Source: Myxococcota bacterium
GTDB taxonomy: Bacteria > Myxococcota_A > UBA9160 > SMWR01
Direction: 5' to 3'
Assembly (NCBI GenBank): GCA_022447545.1
Contig: JAKVBI010000010.1
Coordinates: forward strand, 301,392 to 365,391
Length of the DNA stretch: 64,000 nucleotides
Shown: piece by piece, positions 48,576-56,265 of the stretch
Numbering within the stretch: the first letter of the stretch is position 1
Layout of the letters: every line of letters begins with the position of its first letter
Program-made: the position numbers and the translations under genes
Notes under the pieces: model-generated
Told to the model about the DNA's origin: nothing
The model's input: only the letters and a program-made list of their open reading frames with translations
Database searches by the model: none

Positions 48576-49535
48576 ATGAGCGTGCTCATCGGAATCGGGA
48601 GCCTTGCGGTCCTCTCCGTCCTCGCCCTCCGGGTCTATGACTTCCTGTCGGGGCGTCGATTCATCCTCGACCAACGGGACAAATTTCGACTCGACCGCCG
48701 TTCCCTCGTGGAGTGGGATCGGCATTGCACTCAGAACACGCGGATATCAGACCTCATCGTGTGCCTCACCACGACACCGAGCCGAATCGGCCATCTCGAG
48801 GGAACCCTCAAGAGTTTGATGGCCCAACGGCTTCGACCTCGCACGATTCGCCTACACCTGCCTGAATTTTCGGCCCGGGAAGACTGCGCCTACGTGATCC
48901 CTGAGTCGATTGCGCACCTCGAGAACATAGAGATCGTACGCTGCGAGGACGAGGGACCAGCAACCAAACTACTCTCGGCGCTTCGCGACCAGGAACCAGA
49001 CCAGCCCATTCTGGTGGTGGACGACGACATGCTCTATCCCGAACGTATGGTGGAGGCTTTCGACGAAGCGGCTCGTCGAGAACCGACTAAGGCCTTCACC
49101 CTGAGCGGATGGATCGTTCCCGAAGACCTCACCGATCGCGCGACCACTTTGATGGGGAACATCCTGCAAAGGCCCCCGGTCCCCCTCAAGTGTACGCGTA
49201 TTTCGGAGCCTCGAAGGATCGACATTTTTCAGGGATATGCGGGGTTCCTGGTCCGGCCCCGTTTCTTCGATCTCGCCGATACGCTCGACTACAGCGGTGC
49301 GCCTTCCCAGGCGCGCACTGTCGATGACGTCTGGCTCAGTGGTCACTGCCTCGCGCCCAAATTCGTGCTTCCCCACGACCGCTATCCCTTTGAATTCGGA
49401 AGAGACAGCCGACACTTCGCCCCCAATGCACTGGGTCGTCTCAATCGCGGTGGGGGGGACCCTGCCGAGCGGTCGAACACCATCGTCGTGCGCCATTTGA
49501 GGGACCGCTGGATGGTTACCGGCGACCCGGCGTAG
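48576..49535 (+). CDS. Membrane-anchored glycosyltransferase-like protein
   Basis: A 319-residue protein. One membrane segment lies at the N-terminus (about 3-19), and the remainder is cytoplasmic. LIVCLTTTPSRIGHLEGTLKSL and PILVVDDDMLYPE resemble GT-A glycosyltransferases, in which DDD would coordinate metal. FQGYAGFLVRPRFFDLAD and DDVWLSGHCL complete the acceptor side. GGGGGAGGAG precedes ATG 48576. It does not belong to a family I can name, so donor and acceptor remain open. The gene sits 36 bases after nlpD and may be in the same operon. Confidence 0.8.
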   Translation: MSVLIGIGSLAVLSVLALRVYDFLSGRRFILDQRDKFRLDRRSLVEWDRHCTQNTRISDLIVCLTTTPSRIGHLEGTLKSLMAQRLRPRTIRLHLPEFSAREDCAYVIPESIAHLENIEIVRCEDEGPATKLLSALRDQEPDQPILVVDDDMLYPERMVEAFDEAARREPTKAFTLSGWIVPEDLTDRATTLMGNILQRPPVPLKCTRISEPRRIDIFQGYAGFLVRPRFFDLADTLDYSGAPSQARTVDDVWLSGHCLAPKFVLPHDRYPFEFGRDSRHFAPNALGRLNRGGGDPAERSNTIVVRHLRDRWMVTGDPA

Positions 49536-49642
49536 TGTCCGCGAGCATCCTGGATCGCGCCCACGATCCTCTCCAGCTCGGAATCTGGAGAACTTCTCAG
49601 CTCGATGCAGGCTCACAGGGCAAGGAGCGATAGACTGGCAAC

Positions 49643-50341
49643 GTGGCAGCGCGATCGAATCACGGATATTGGGCCTACCTTGTGCCTTACTTCGTGTTTC
49701 TCGTGCTCGTCGAGCGCGGCGCCCCCCTTCCCCTGAAGGTGGCTGTCCCGCTCGTGATTCTTCTCTATTTCGCTTGGAATGGTGCTTATCCTGAACTTCG
49801 GAACCGGCCCTGGCGCTTTTCAACCACGCTGGCGGACGTTGCCATCGGCGTCCTGGGCGCGGTGCTCTGGATGGCGCCATACGTGTTGCTTCCCTCCCTC
49901 CGACCGGAACCCGGCGGAGAATTCGACGCTCGTCAACTCGGAGCCGATCACATCGGCCTGGCCCTGACCTTGCGTGCCATTGGGTTCGGTGTCGTCACTC
50001 CGTTTCTGGAAGAACTCTTCATTCGAAGTTGGCTGCCGCGCTTCGTCGATGTGTTCGATACCCGGCGTGATTTCAGAAAAGTGCCGATCGGTCGATTCAG
50101 CGCGCGAAGCTTTGTGGTTGTCGTGGTGATGTTCACCTTCAGTCACGTCCGCTGGGAATGGCCGGTCGCATTTGCATGGGTGCTCCTGACCCAGTGGTGG
50201 TTCTATCGTCGACAGGACGTGATGGCGCTGGTGGTCGTACACGCCAGCTCGAACCTCGCGATCTTCATCGCTGTTCTGTTGGCAAGTGGTCGCTGGACGG
50301 GGCCCGACGGGTCGGTCATCGACCTTTGGTTCTTTCTCTGA
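49643..50341 (+). CDS. CPBP-family intramembrane metalloprotease
   Basis: A 232-residue membrane protein with a GTG start. It has about seven hydrophobic segments. The CPBP (CAAX-protease/bacteriocin-processing) motifs are EE at 123-124 in PFLEELFIRSWLPR, His168 in FTFSHVRWEW and His200 with Asn204 in VVVHASSNL. These form the predicted zinc-site of Abi/Rce1-like enzymes. Exosortase-linked forms of this family are known. No exosortase or PEP-CTERM gene is visible nearby. The ribosome-binding site is weak. Confidence 0.85.
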   Translation: MAARSNHGYWAYLVPYFVFLVLVERGAPLPLKVAVPLVILLYFAWNGAYPELRNRPWRFSTTLADVAIGVLGAVLWMAPYVLLPSLRPEPGGEFDARQLGADHIGLALTLRAIGFGVVTPFLEELFIRSWLPRFVDVFDTRRDFRKVPIGRFSARSFVVVVVMFTFSHVRWEWPVAFAWVLLTQWWFYRRQDVMALVVVHASSNLAIFIAVLLASGRWTGPDGSVIDLWFFL

Positions 50342-50402
50342 CGCCTACAGAATGGATACCGCCGTGCCCTGGATCGCAACTCACCGCTTTCGGGGAGACG
50401 AT

Positions 50403-50735
50403 TCAGAGAGAACCACGGTGCCCGAGGCGAATGCGCTGGGCCAGACGAGTCAAGCCGACCAGTTGTTCACGAAGAACCGCCTGAGAGAGTCCTGGACAGG
50501 CGCGGAAAAGCTCGTCAAGACAGGTGGCCAGCACTTCAAAGCCGGCGTGACGAGCATCGGTGGCCAGAATCGACGCCTGCTCGCACAGAGTCGTATGGTC
50601 ACTGACAGCCTCGGCGTCCTGAAGTGCATCCATACGCTCGGCGAGATTTACGACGAACGCGTCGATAGAATCGCGGAACGACAGGTCCTCGGCGCGACTC
50701 GAGAAAATGGGTTTTTCGAGTTCCAACCCGCTCAC
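50403..50735 (-). CDS. Hypothetical helical protein
   Basis: 110 residues from a GTG start. The sequence reads as four amphipathic helices with acidic/leucine spacing: DSIDAFVVNLAERMDALQDA, then DHTTLCEQASILATDARHAGF and FRACPGLSQAVLREQLVGLT. It ends in RLAQRIRLGHRGSL. I remember similar short proteins with a terminal RLGHRG in deltaproteobacteria, but no function. A histidine-phosphotransfer fold is conceivable, though the usual HxLKG motif is missing. It is divergent from the zinc-ribbon gene. The alternative plus-strand frame across this region lacks any such pattern. Confidence 0.5.
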   Translation of the reverse strand: MSGLELEKPIFSSRAEDLSFRDSIDAFVVNLAERMDALQDAEAVSDHTTLCEQASILATDARHAGFEVLATCLDELFRACPGLSQAVLREQLVGLTRLAQRIRLGHRGSL

Positions 50736-50851
50736 GCTGGGTGTATCGGATACCGAGCGAATCTCCTGAACCGCTGTCGGGCGATTGGCTTTTCTCGGTG
50801 GATCTGACGTTGGTTGACAGCTCGGCCACCGATGAGTGAGTTTCGCGAATC

Positions 50852-51139
50852 ATGAATTGCTTTCACTGCGCGACCCATCACGAAATTGGATCTGGCGAGC
50901 GCGTGGCTTTTCGCGATGAATGCGAGAGTTGCGGGTCCGATTTGCATGTGTGTTTCAACTGCCGACACCACGATCCAAACGCGTACAACGAATGCCGCGA
51001 GAGCAGCGCGGAACGGGTCCAAGGCCGAGACCGAGCCAATCGATGCGAATATTTCAGCCCCGGGCAACGAGGATCCAAGGACTCTTCGAAAGAGACCGAA
51101 CACGCACGTGAGGCCCTTGACGCCCTGTTTAAAAAATAG
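50852..51139 (+). CDS. Small zinc-ribbon protein
   Basis: A 95-residue protein with eight cysteines: C3xxC6, C24xxC27, C34xxC37, then Cys48 and Cys65, enough for two metal sites. CESCGSDLHVCFNCRHHDPN and YNECRESSAERVQGRDRANR are the conserved core of an uncharacterised family that I remember from Myxococcota and relatives. It may bind protein or nucleic acid. It is followed by glpD on the same strand after 61 bases and is divergent from the small helical protein. Confidence 0.85.
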   Translation: MNCFHCATHHEIGSGERVAFRDECESCGSDLHVCFNCRHHDPNAYNECRESSAERVQGRDRANRCEYFSPGQRGSKDSSKETEHAREALDALFKK

Positions 51140-51200
51140 GAACCGAGGCCGACCGAACGCGCTGATTCAGCCTGGGGCCCGTCCTTCCGATTGAAAGGAC

Positions 51201-52895
51201 GTGGAGCGTCAACTCCCTTCCGGTGAAACCGAAGAGATGGACCTGCTCGTCGTGGGGGGCGGGATCCATGGAGCCGCCGTAGCTCGCGAGGCGGCATTGC
51301 GGGGTCTTCGGGTTGCGCTCGTGGAGAGGGACGACTTTGGGTCCGCCACGTCCTGGAACAGCTTCAAGACGCTGCACGGAGGCATTCGGCACCTGCAACA
51401 CCTGGACCTGCGGCGAGTTCGGCAGTCCGCTGACCAACAGCGGCGTTTTCTTCAGTTGGCTCCTCATCTCGTGCAACCGCTCGAGTTCGTTCTACCCACG
51501 CGGGGTGCAGGAATCCGGGGCAGGGCGGCCATGGGAGTTGCACTCAAGTTGCATCGTTGGATCGGGGGCTCTGACCTGACTCGGGGCGGGGAACGCAGAG
51601 CCCTCCCAGCGGGGCGCGTCGTCGACGCGCGCCAGCTCTCAAGCTGGGTTCCCGAACTCGATGTTTCCGAATTTTCCGGGGCGGCGGTCTGGTGGGACGC
51701 ACAGATGCAGTCGACGGAGCGGATGGTCCTGGGCTTCGTGGCGGCCGCGGCGGCGGCGGATGCCTGTGTGGCGAACCACGTGGACGTCGAGCGCCTCCTG
51801 CTGGATGGCAACCGGATCCTGGGAGCGCAGGTTCGGGATCGGCGGACAAACACACAAAGTGAGATTCGCGCCCACGCTGTCGTGAATTGTGCGGGGGCAG
51901 GGGCCTGGAATCTGCTTTCGACCCTCACAGATCCCGCCCCCCAACCGGTGCCACTGAGCCGGGCCGTCAACGTGGTCCTCAAGCGTGCCCTCGTTGATGC
52001 AGTGGCTTTGGGCCTCGAAGTGGAGGGCGCTTGTGAGGCCCTGGGGAGCCAAACCTTGTTCTTGGCGCCCTGGCGAGGACGCAGCCTGCTCGGAACTCTT
52101 CACCTCCCGCCTCGGGCCGATGGATGCCCGGAACCCCATCTCAACGAAGTCGAGCGACTCCTGAAGGCAGTCGACCGGGTTCTGCCAGACGCAAAGTTGG
52201 ATCTCGAGGATGTGGGAGTTGTCCACTCGGGAATCCAGCCCGTGGCGCGTTGGTGTCCAAAGACCCATCGATCACAGGCTCTATCTGAAGCCGTCTTCAT
52301 CGACCACGCGGCCAGTGGGGGACCCTCCGGGTTGTTGACCCTGGTGGGTGTCAAGTTCACTGAGGCTGCCGCGGCGGCAGAGCGAGTGGTCGATCGAGTC
52401 GGCCGAATGCTCGGGCGGGAACTCCCGGCACCGCCGGCACCCGGGCCATCCCTTCCCGGTGGTGATTTCGATTCCCTGGCCGAGATTCGTTCCAGACTCG
52501 CCGTGACGGCGGCCAGCTTGACGGCCGGGTCCGAGTCACTGGACCATGAGGTACTGGCCCATCTCCTGGTCCAATACGGGAGCCGCGCCGAAAAGGTGCT
52601 CGAATGGGTCGACCTGCGACCGGAACTGGCCACCCGTTTGACTCCCACCAGTCCCGTGATCGGAGCGGAAGTCGTTCACTCAGTCCACACTGAGATGGCC
52701 CTCGACCTAACCGACGTGGTGATGTCCCGCACCGAATTGGCCGCTCGCGGCGATCTCGATGCCGTATCCCTGGACCGCTGCGGGAAACTCATGGCTCGGG
52801 AACTCGGGTGGATCGCCAGTGAGCAAGAGAGACAACTCACGGAAGCCAGGCGATGCCTGGCCAGAACCCAGCTACCTCAGGGAGACTGCCCGTGA
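51201..52895 (+). CDS. glpD: GlpD-like FAD-dependent glycerol-3-phosphate dehydrogenase
   Basis: A 564-residue flavoprotein. The FAD-binding GGGIHGAAVAREAALRG lies about residues 16-32, followed by ERDDFGSATSWNSFKTLHGG, which matches the GlpD pattern TSSRSTKLIHGG. The C-terminal region (about 430-560) has the all-helical domain that ends GlpD proteins. The enzyme oxidises sn-glycerol-3-phosphate to dihydroxyacetone phosphate, delivering electrons to quinone at the membrane. GTG 51201 and ATG 51237 are both possible starts. The stop overlaps the following glycosyltransferase (GTGA), which is unusual for glpD. Confidence 0.88.
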   Translation: MERQLPSGETEEMDLLVVGGGIHGAAVAREAALRGLRVALVERDDFGSATSWNSFKTLHGGIRHLQHLDLRRVRQSADQQRRFLQLAPHLVQPLEFVLPTRGAGIRGRAAMGVALKLHRWIGGSDLTRGGERRALPAGRVVDARQLSSWVPELDVSEFSGAAVWWDAQMQSTERMVLGFVAAAAAADACVANHVDVERLLLDGNRILGAQVRDRRTNTQSEIRAHAVVNCAGAGAWNLLSTLTDPAPQPVPLSRAVNVVLKRALVDAVALGLEVEGACEALGSQTLFLAPWRGRSLLGTLHLPPRADGCPEPHLNEVERLLKAVDRVLPDAKLDLEDVGVVHSGIQPVARWCPKTHRSQALSEAVFIDHAASGGPSGLLTLVGVKFTEAAAAAERVVDRVGRMLGRELPAPPAPGPSLPGGDFDSLAEIRSRLAVTAASLTAGSESLDHEVLAHLLVQYGSRAEKVLEWVDLRPELATRLTPTSPVIGAEVVHSVHTEMALDLTDVVMSRTELAARGDLDAVSLDRCGKLMARELGWIASEQERQLTEARRCLARTQLPQGDCP

Positions 52896-54088
52896 ACTCC
52901 GAAGCGACGACGCGAATTCTGCTGATCGCCCCACAGCCCTTCTACGCTCCTCGGGGCACCCCCATGAACGTTCTGCAGATGTGCCGCGTGTTGACTGGGG
53001 CTGGCATCAAGGTCGACCTGGTGACGTTTCCGCTCGGCGAGGACGTGGAGTTGCCTGGTCTTGAGATCCATCGTGCGCTTCGATGTCCGTGGATCGACTC
53101 CGTCCCCATTGGTTTTTCCAAGCAGAAGGTCGTGCTCGATCTCTTATTGGCGATCAAGGTGTTTAGCCTCTGGATTCGTAGGCGTTACGCTGCCGTGCAC
53201 GCGGTCGAAGAAGCCGTGTTTCTGGCGCTACCCCTGACCTGGCTCGGCGCGAAGTTGGTCTACGATCTCGACTCTTCCATCAGTCAACAGCTCGCGTACT
53301 CCGGGGCCATCCGTCGAGACTTCTTGCTGACCGGGGTGCAAAAGTTGGAGCAACTCGCACTTCGGCGTGCCAAAGCAGCGGTAACGGTTTGCCGTTCACT
53401 CACCGAATTCGCAGCAGGACTTGCACCATCGACTCCCGCTTTTCAGATCGAAGACACGCCCCTGCCCGAATCTCTGCGGGACGCGGATCCCGTGCAGGTG
53501 GAACGACTGAGGGAGAATCACCAACTGCATGGGCGCCGCGTGGTGCTCTACACGGGCAATCTTGAGGGCTATCAAGGGCTAGACCTCCTCCTTGAAGCCG
53601 CCCCCCTGGTGCGTGAGCGCGTACCGGAGGTGTTGTTTCTCCTGGTGGGGGGAGAAGAAGGCGACGTGCGCGCCTGTCGCGAGACGATCCGGCACAAGGG
53701 ACTCGCTGGAAGCGTGGCAGCACTTGGTGCGAAAGCCCCGTCTTCCATGCCCGAATGGATGGCCCTGGCCGAAGTCCTGGTTTCGCCCCGCACACAAGGG
53801 GGCAACACACCGCTCAAGATCTACACCTACATGCGCGCGGAACGACCCATTGTCGCGACCCGCCTCGAAACCCACACCCAGGTATTGGACGATTCTTGTG
53901 CCATCTTGCGGAACCCGGATGCCACCGATTTTGCCGATGGAGTGGCCAGCGTCCTGGAGGCTCCAGACCTTCATGCCGAGCGCGCCCGTGTGGCCCGGAA
54001 ACTCGTCGACACTGAATACGGATTCGACGCATTCGGGCGTAAATTGCTCGCCACCTACCAGTCTCTGGGAATCGAAGCCGGGACCTGA
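52892..54088 (+). CDS. GT4-type glycosyltransferase
   Basis: A 398-residue GT-B glycosyltransferase. The N-terminal Rossmann domain opens with RILLIAPQPFYAPRGTPMNV, a common GT4 opening. The C-terminal domain has VVLYTGNLEGYQGLDLLLEA and the donor-site motif GGNTPLKIYTYMRAERPIVAT, where the conserved glutamate position is Ile-Tyr. GTG 52892 was chosen because CAGGGAG at about 52878-52884 precedes it by eight bases. It overlaps glpD. Likely role: envelope polysaccharide or glycolipid assembly; donor unknown. Confidence 0.9.
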   Translation: MNSEATTRILLIAPQPFYAPRGTPMNVLQMCRVLTGAGIKVDLVTFPLGEDVELPGLEIHRALRCPWIDSVPIGFSKQKVVLDLLLAIKVFSLWIRRRYAAVHAVEEAVFLALPLTWLGAKLVYDLDSSISQQLAYSGAIRRDFLLTGVQKLEQLALRRAKAAVTVCRSLTEFAAGLAPSTPAFQIEDTPLPESLRDADPVQVERLRENHQLHGRRVVLYTGNLEGYQGLDLLLEAAPLVRERVPEVLFLLVGGEEGDVRACRETIRHKGLAGSVAALGAKAPSSMPEWMALAEVLVSPRTQGGNTPLKIYTYMRAERPIVATRLETHTQVLDDSCAILRNPDATDFADGVASVLEAPDLHAERARVARKLVDTEYGFDAFGRKLLATYQSLGIEAGT

Positions 54089-54097
54089 AGGCCCTGC

Positions 54098-54118
54098 GAC
54101 GGCCCATGATCGGGCGTT
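54098..54118 (+). terminator. Possible terminator hairpin in the convergent gap
   Basis: GCCC (54102-54105) pairs with GGGC (54112-54115), and three more pairs form past a bulged G (GAC 54098-54100 with GTT 54116-54118). The pyrimidine stretch TCTCTT follows. It sits in the 35 bases between the GT4 stop and the end of the minus-strand methyltransferase. The stem is short, so confidence is low. Confidence 0.3.
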
Positions 54119-54123
54119 TCTCT

Positions 54124-54936
54124 TCAGCAGGCTTCGGTTTTCCCGACGGCTTTTTTTTCGGCTCGGATGGCGAGCATATAGCCTCGGGTGAAGGGCACGA
54201 GCGCGTCGAGACGGGACCAGAGCCACGCCAGTGGATAGATGAAGGAGTAGAGGCGAAAGCTCTTTTCGTGCCGTTCGAGTTCCTGCCCTGTCAAGACCAC
54301 ACCCTTGGAGGTCGAGTCCGAACCTGTTCCGCGGGTCACTGCAAAGTTGAGTGCGATGTCCAACAACTCCGAGAAGAAGCGGTTGTAGGTCAAACTCTCG
54401 GTCACCTCGAAACTGTCGGGGAGCAGCGCGACCAATTCGGGTCGCGTGTAGCCCGGGCGCACGTGCCCATGCCAGGCATCGTCCAAACCCAGTGCATCCC
54501 GCAGACGACGGAGAGCACTCCATGACTTCTGATGGGGAACGTTGAGGATGAGAATTCCACCCGGCCGCAGGGCCCGCTCCAAATCCACCAGGAGTTCACG
54601 GTCGGTCTCGACATGCTCGAGCATGTCGATGACCACGATGGTGTCGAGGGAAGCGTCTGCGAAGGGAACACTGCAACCGTCGGTCTGGTACACCTCTTCG
54701 CCCACCAGCGACTGAATCGAAGCGACGCTCTTCTCGTCGAGATCGGCACTGCGCCAGTTGCCGCCTTCTTGTCGGAGCAGATAACTGATTACCCCGTTGT
54801 CCGCCCCCAGGTCCAGGGCTTCGGACCTCGCTCGGACTGCGGGCTCGGGGAGAAGCCCGGTCAGCACACGCCATTTCGCCTGCTTGAGAATGGATTTCTC
54901 GAAAAGACGCACGGGCCAGGGCAGGGTGGTGTCCAT
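54124..54936 (-). CDS. Class I SAM-dependent methyltransferase
   Basis: A 270-residue protein. The SAM motif I reads ALDLGADNGVISYLLRQEGG, where the usual GxGxG is degenerate (GADNG). The acidic post-I residue is DLDE, and VVIDMLEHVETDRELLVDLE plus GGILILNVPH are motifs III-IV in the UbiG/Methyltransf_11 style. The C-terminal 90 residues are hydrophobic in part (YSFIYPLAWLWSRLDALVPF), suggesting membrane association. It is convergent with the GT4 gene and divergent from the epimerase. Substrate unknown; glycolipid or polysaccharide methylation is inference. Confidence 0.88.
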   Translation of the reverse strand: MDTTLPWPVRLFEKSILKQAKWRVLTGLLPEPAVRARSEALDLGADNGVISYLLRQEGGNWRSADLDEKSVASIQSLVGEEVYQTDGCSVPFADASLDTIVVIDMLEHVETDRELLVDLERALRPGGILILNVPHQKSWSALRRLRDALGLDDAWHGHVRPGYTRPELVALLPDSFEVTESLTYNRFFSELLDIALNFAVTRGTGSDSTSKGVVLTGQELERHEKSFRLYSFIYPLAWLWSRLDALVPFTRGYMLAIRAEKKAVGKTEAC

Positions 54937-55066
54937 GTTTCTCGGATCGGCGAGACAACTCGAGCGCCTGAGCCCTACTCAGGTCCCGAGGCCACTCCGC
55001 CGAAAGGTACCTGCGGGGCACGCCCCCTCCCGGCAGCGTCGAAATGCTGGGCATTCCGGAGGCAAA

Positions 55067-56038
55067 ATGGCCAAGATTCTGGTGACCGGTGGAGCGGGGT
55101 TCCTGGGAGGACACCTCGTTGGGGAGTTGATCAAACGGGGCGACGAAGTCACCTCCTATGGACGACATTTGCCCGACTCACCCATCGAAGGGGTTCGGTA
55201 CCTCCAGGGCGATATCCGGGACGACCGCGGAGTCGACGCCGCGGTGGCCGGAATGGACGTAGTTTTCCACCTGGTCTCGAATTTTCGAAGTGCCGCTTCG
55301 GACGGAGAGGCCGAGTCGATCAACGTCACCGGAACCGAGCACGTCCTGCAGGCCGCCTTGCGTCACCGCGTCGATCGATTGGTACACACCAGCACCATCG
55401 GGGTCCACGGGAGCGTTCGCGAGGTCCCCGCCAATGAGCGTACGGCTTTCAATCCCGGGGACGCCTACCAGGAGACGAAACTCCGGGCCGAGCAGCGCGT
55501 CTGGGAGATCTATCGTGAAACCGGCCTGCCGATCAGTGTCGTTCGTCCCATCTCACTCCTCGGTCCCGGCGACGAGAGGATGGTCAAACTGTTCAAACTC
55601 GTAAAGAAGCGGCGTTTCGTCATCTTCGGCGATGGGAGCCCGCTCTTCCAGCCTGCCTACGTGGACGACGTGGTGGCGGGTTTCCTCCTGTGCATGGAAA
55701 AGGACGAGGCCGTGGGCGAAGCGTTCATCCTCGGCGGCGACGAATATCTGCCGCTGAACGAACTGGTGGAGATGATCGCAGAGGAATGCGGTGTGAGGCC
55801 CTTGGGTCTCCACGTCCCCATGGCACCTATGCAATGGATGGCCAGTGTCTGCGAAGCGATCTTCCCGCCCCTGGGCCTCGAACCCCCGCTACACCACCGC
55901 AGACTCAGCTTCTTCCAGAACCACCGCGCGTTTTGCATCGACAAGGCGCGAGAACGACTCGGTTTCGAACCCGAGGTGCGACTGCGCGACGCCATTCGAC
56001 GCACGCTCCATTGGTACGAAGATCACGGCTGGGTCTGA
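55067..56038 (+). CDS. NAD-dependent sugar-nucleotide epimerase/dehydratase
   Basis: A 323-residue extended SDR protein from ATG 55067, preceded by GGAGG at 55058-55062. NAD motif: KILVTGGAGFLGGHL. The catalytic Tyr-x3-Lys is AYQETKLRAE, with the upstream Ser/Thr in VHTSTIGVHG. The C-terminal substrate domain has GDGSPLFQPAYVDDVVAG. The family includes 3-beta-hydroxysteroid and UDP-sugar epimerases; the sequence near the active site does not decide between them. The neighbours favour nucleotide-sugar chemistry. It is the last gene before an AT-rich gap. Confidence 0.85.
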   Translation: MAKILVTGGAGFLGGHLVGELIKRGDEVTSYGRHLPDSPIEGVRYLQGDIRDDRGVDAAVAGMDVVFHLVSNFRSAASDGEAESINVTGTEHVLQAALRHRVDRLVHTSTIGVHGSVREVPANERTAFNPGDAYQETKLRAEQRVWEIYRETGLPISVVRPISLLGPGDERMVKLFKLVKKRRFVIFGDGSPLFQPAYVDDVVAGFLLCMEKDEAVGEAFILGGDEYLPLNELVEMIAEECGVRPLGLHVPMAPMQWMASVCEAIFPPLGLEPPLHHRRLSFFQNHRAFCIDKARERLGFEPEVRLRDAIRRTLHWYEDHGWV

Positions 56039-56265
56039 GCCGGACCCAGACCGACCGCGCCACTCATCCAGTTCTAATATCTCTTTAATGCAGCTTTACA
56101 AATTCTGTAATTTTAAATATTAAGGTCATAATAAGTACATGAACTAAGACTCTTTGAATATAGAATAGTGCCTCGAGAGGTCGGGTGGTTCCGTGGTTCC
56201 ACGGGACCAGAACCCTGTAACCGTGACGCTGGGTGCCTTTTCCCGGGCGTCGCTGGAACGAAAAA
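56039..56265 (+). promoter_or_regulatory. AT-rich promoter region of the giant LamG gene
   Basis: By hand count, bases 56071-56170 contain 25 G or C in 100, in a window that is otherwise clearly GC-rich. Within it, TTTACA (56095-56100) and TATTAA (56118-56123) are separated by exactly 17 bases and match -35 and -10 boxes at 5 of 6 and 4 of 6. A near-perfect inverted repeat (GGTTCCGTGG 56187-56196, CCACGGGACC 56199-56208) lies in the predicted leader, 58 bases before the ATG. No T-run follows it. Confidence 0.5.

Noticed and set aside
50286-50807. 173-codon plus-strand frame across the small minus-strand helical gene
   Set aside because: Irregular composition with no structural pattern; the opposite strand shows amphipathic helices and a conserved-looking tail.
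42111-56038. Genomic island inserted at tRNA-Pro
   Set aside because: No integrase, no direct repeat of the tRNA end noticed, and pcm-nlpD is a core arrangement inside the segment.
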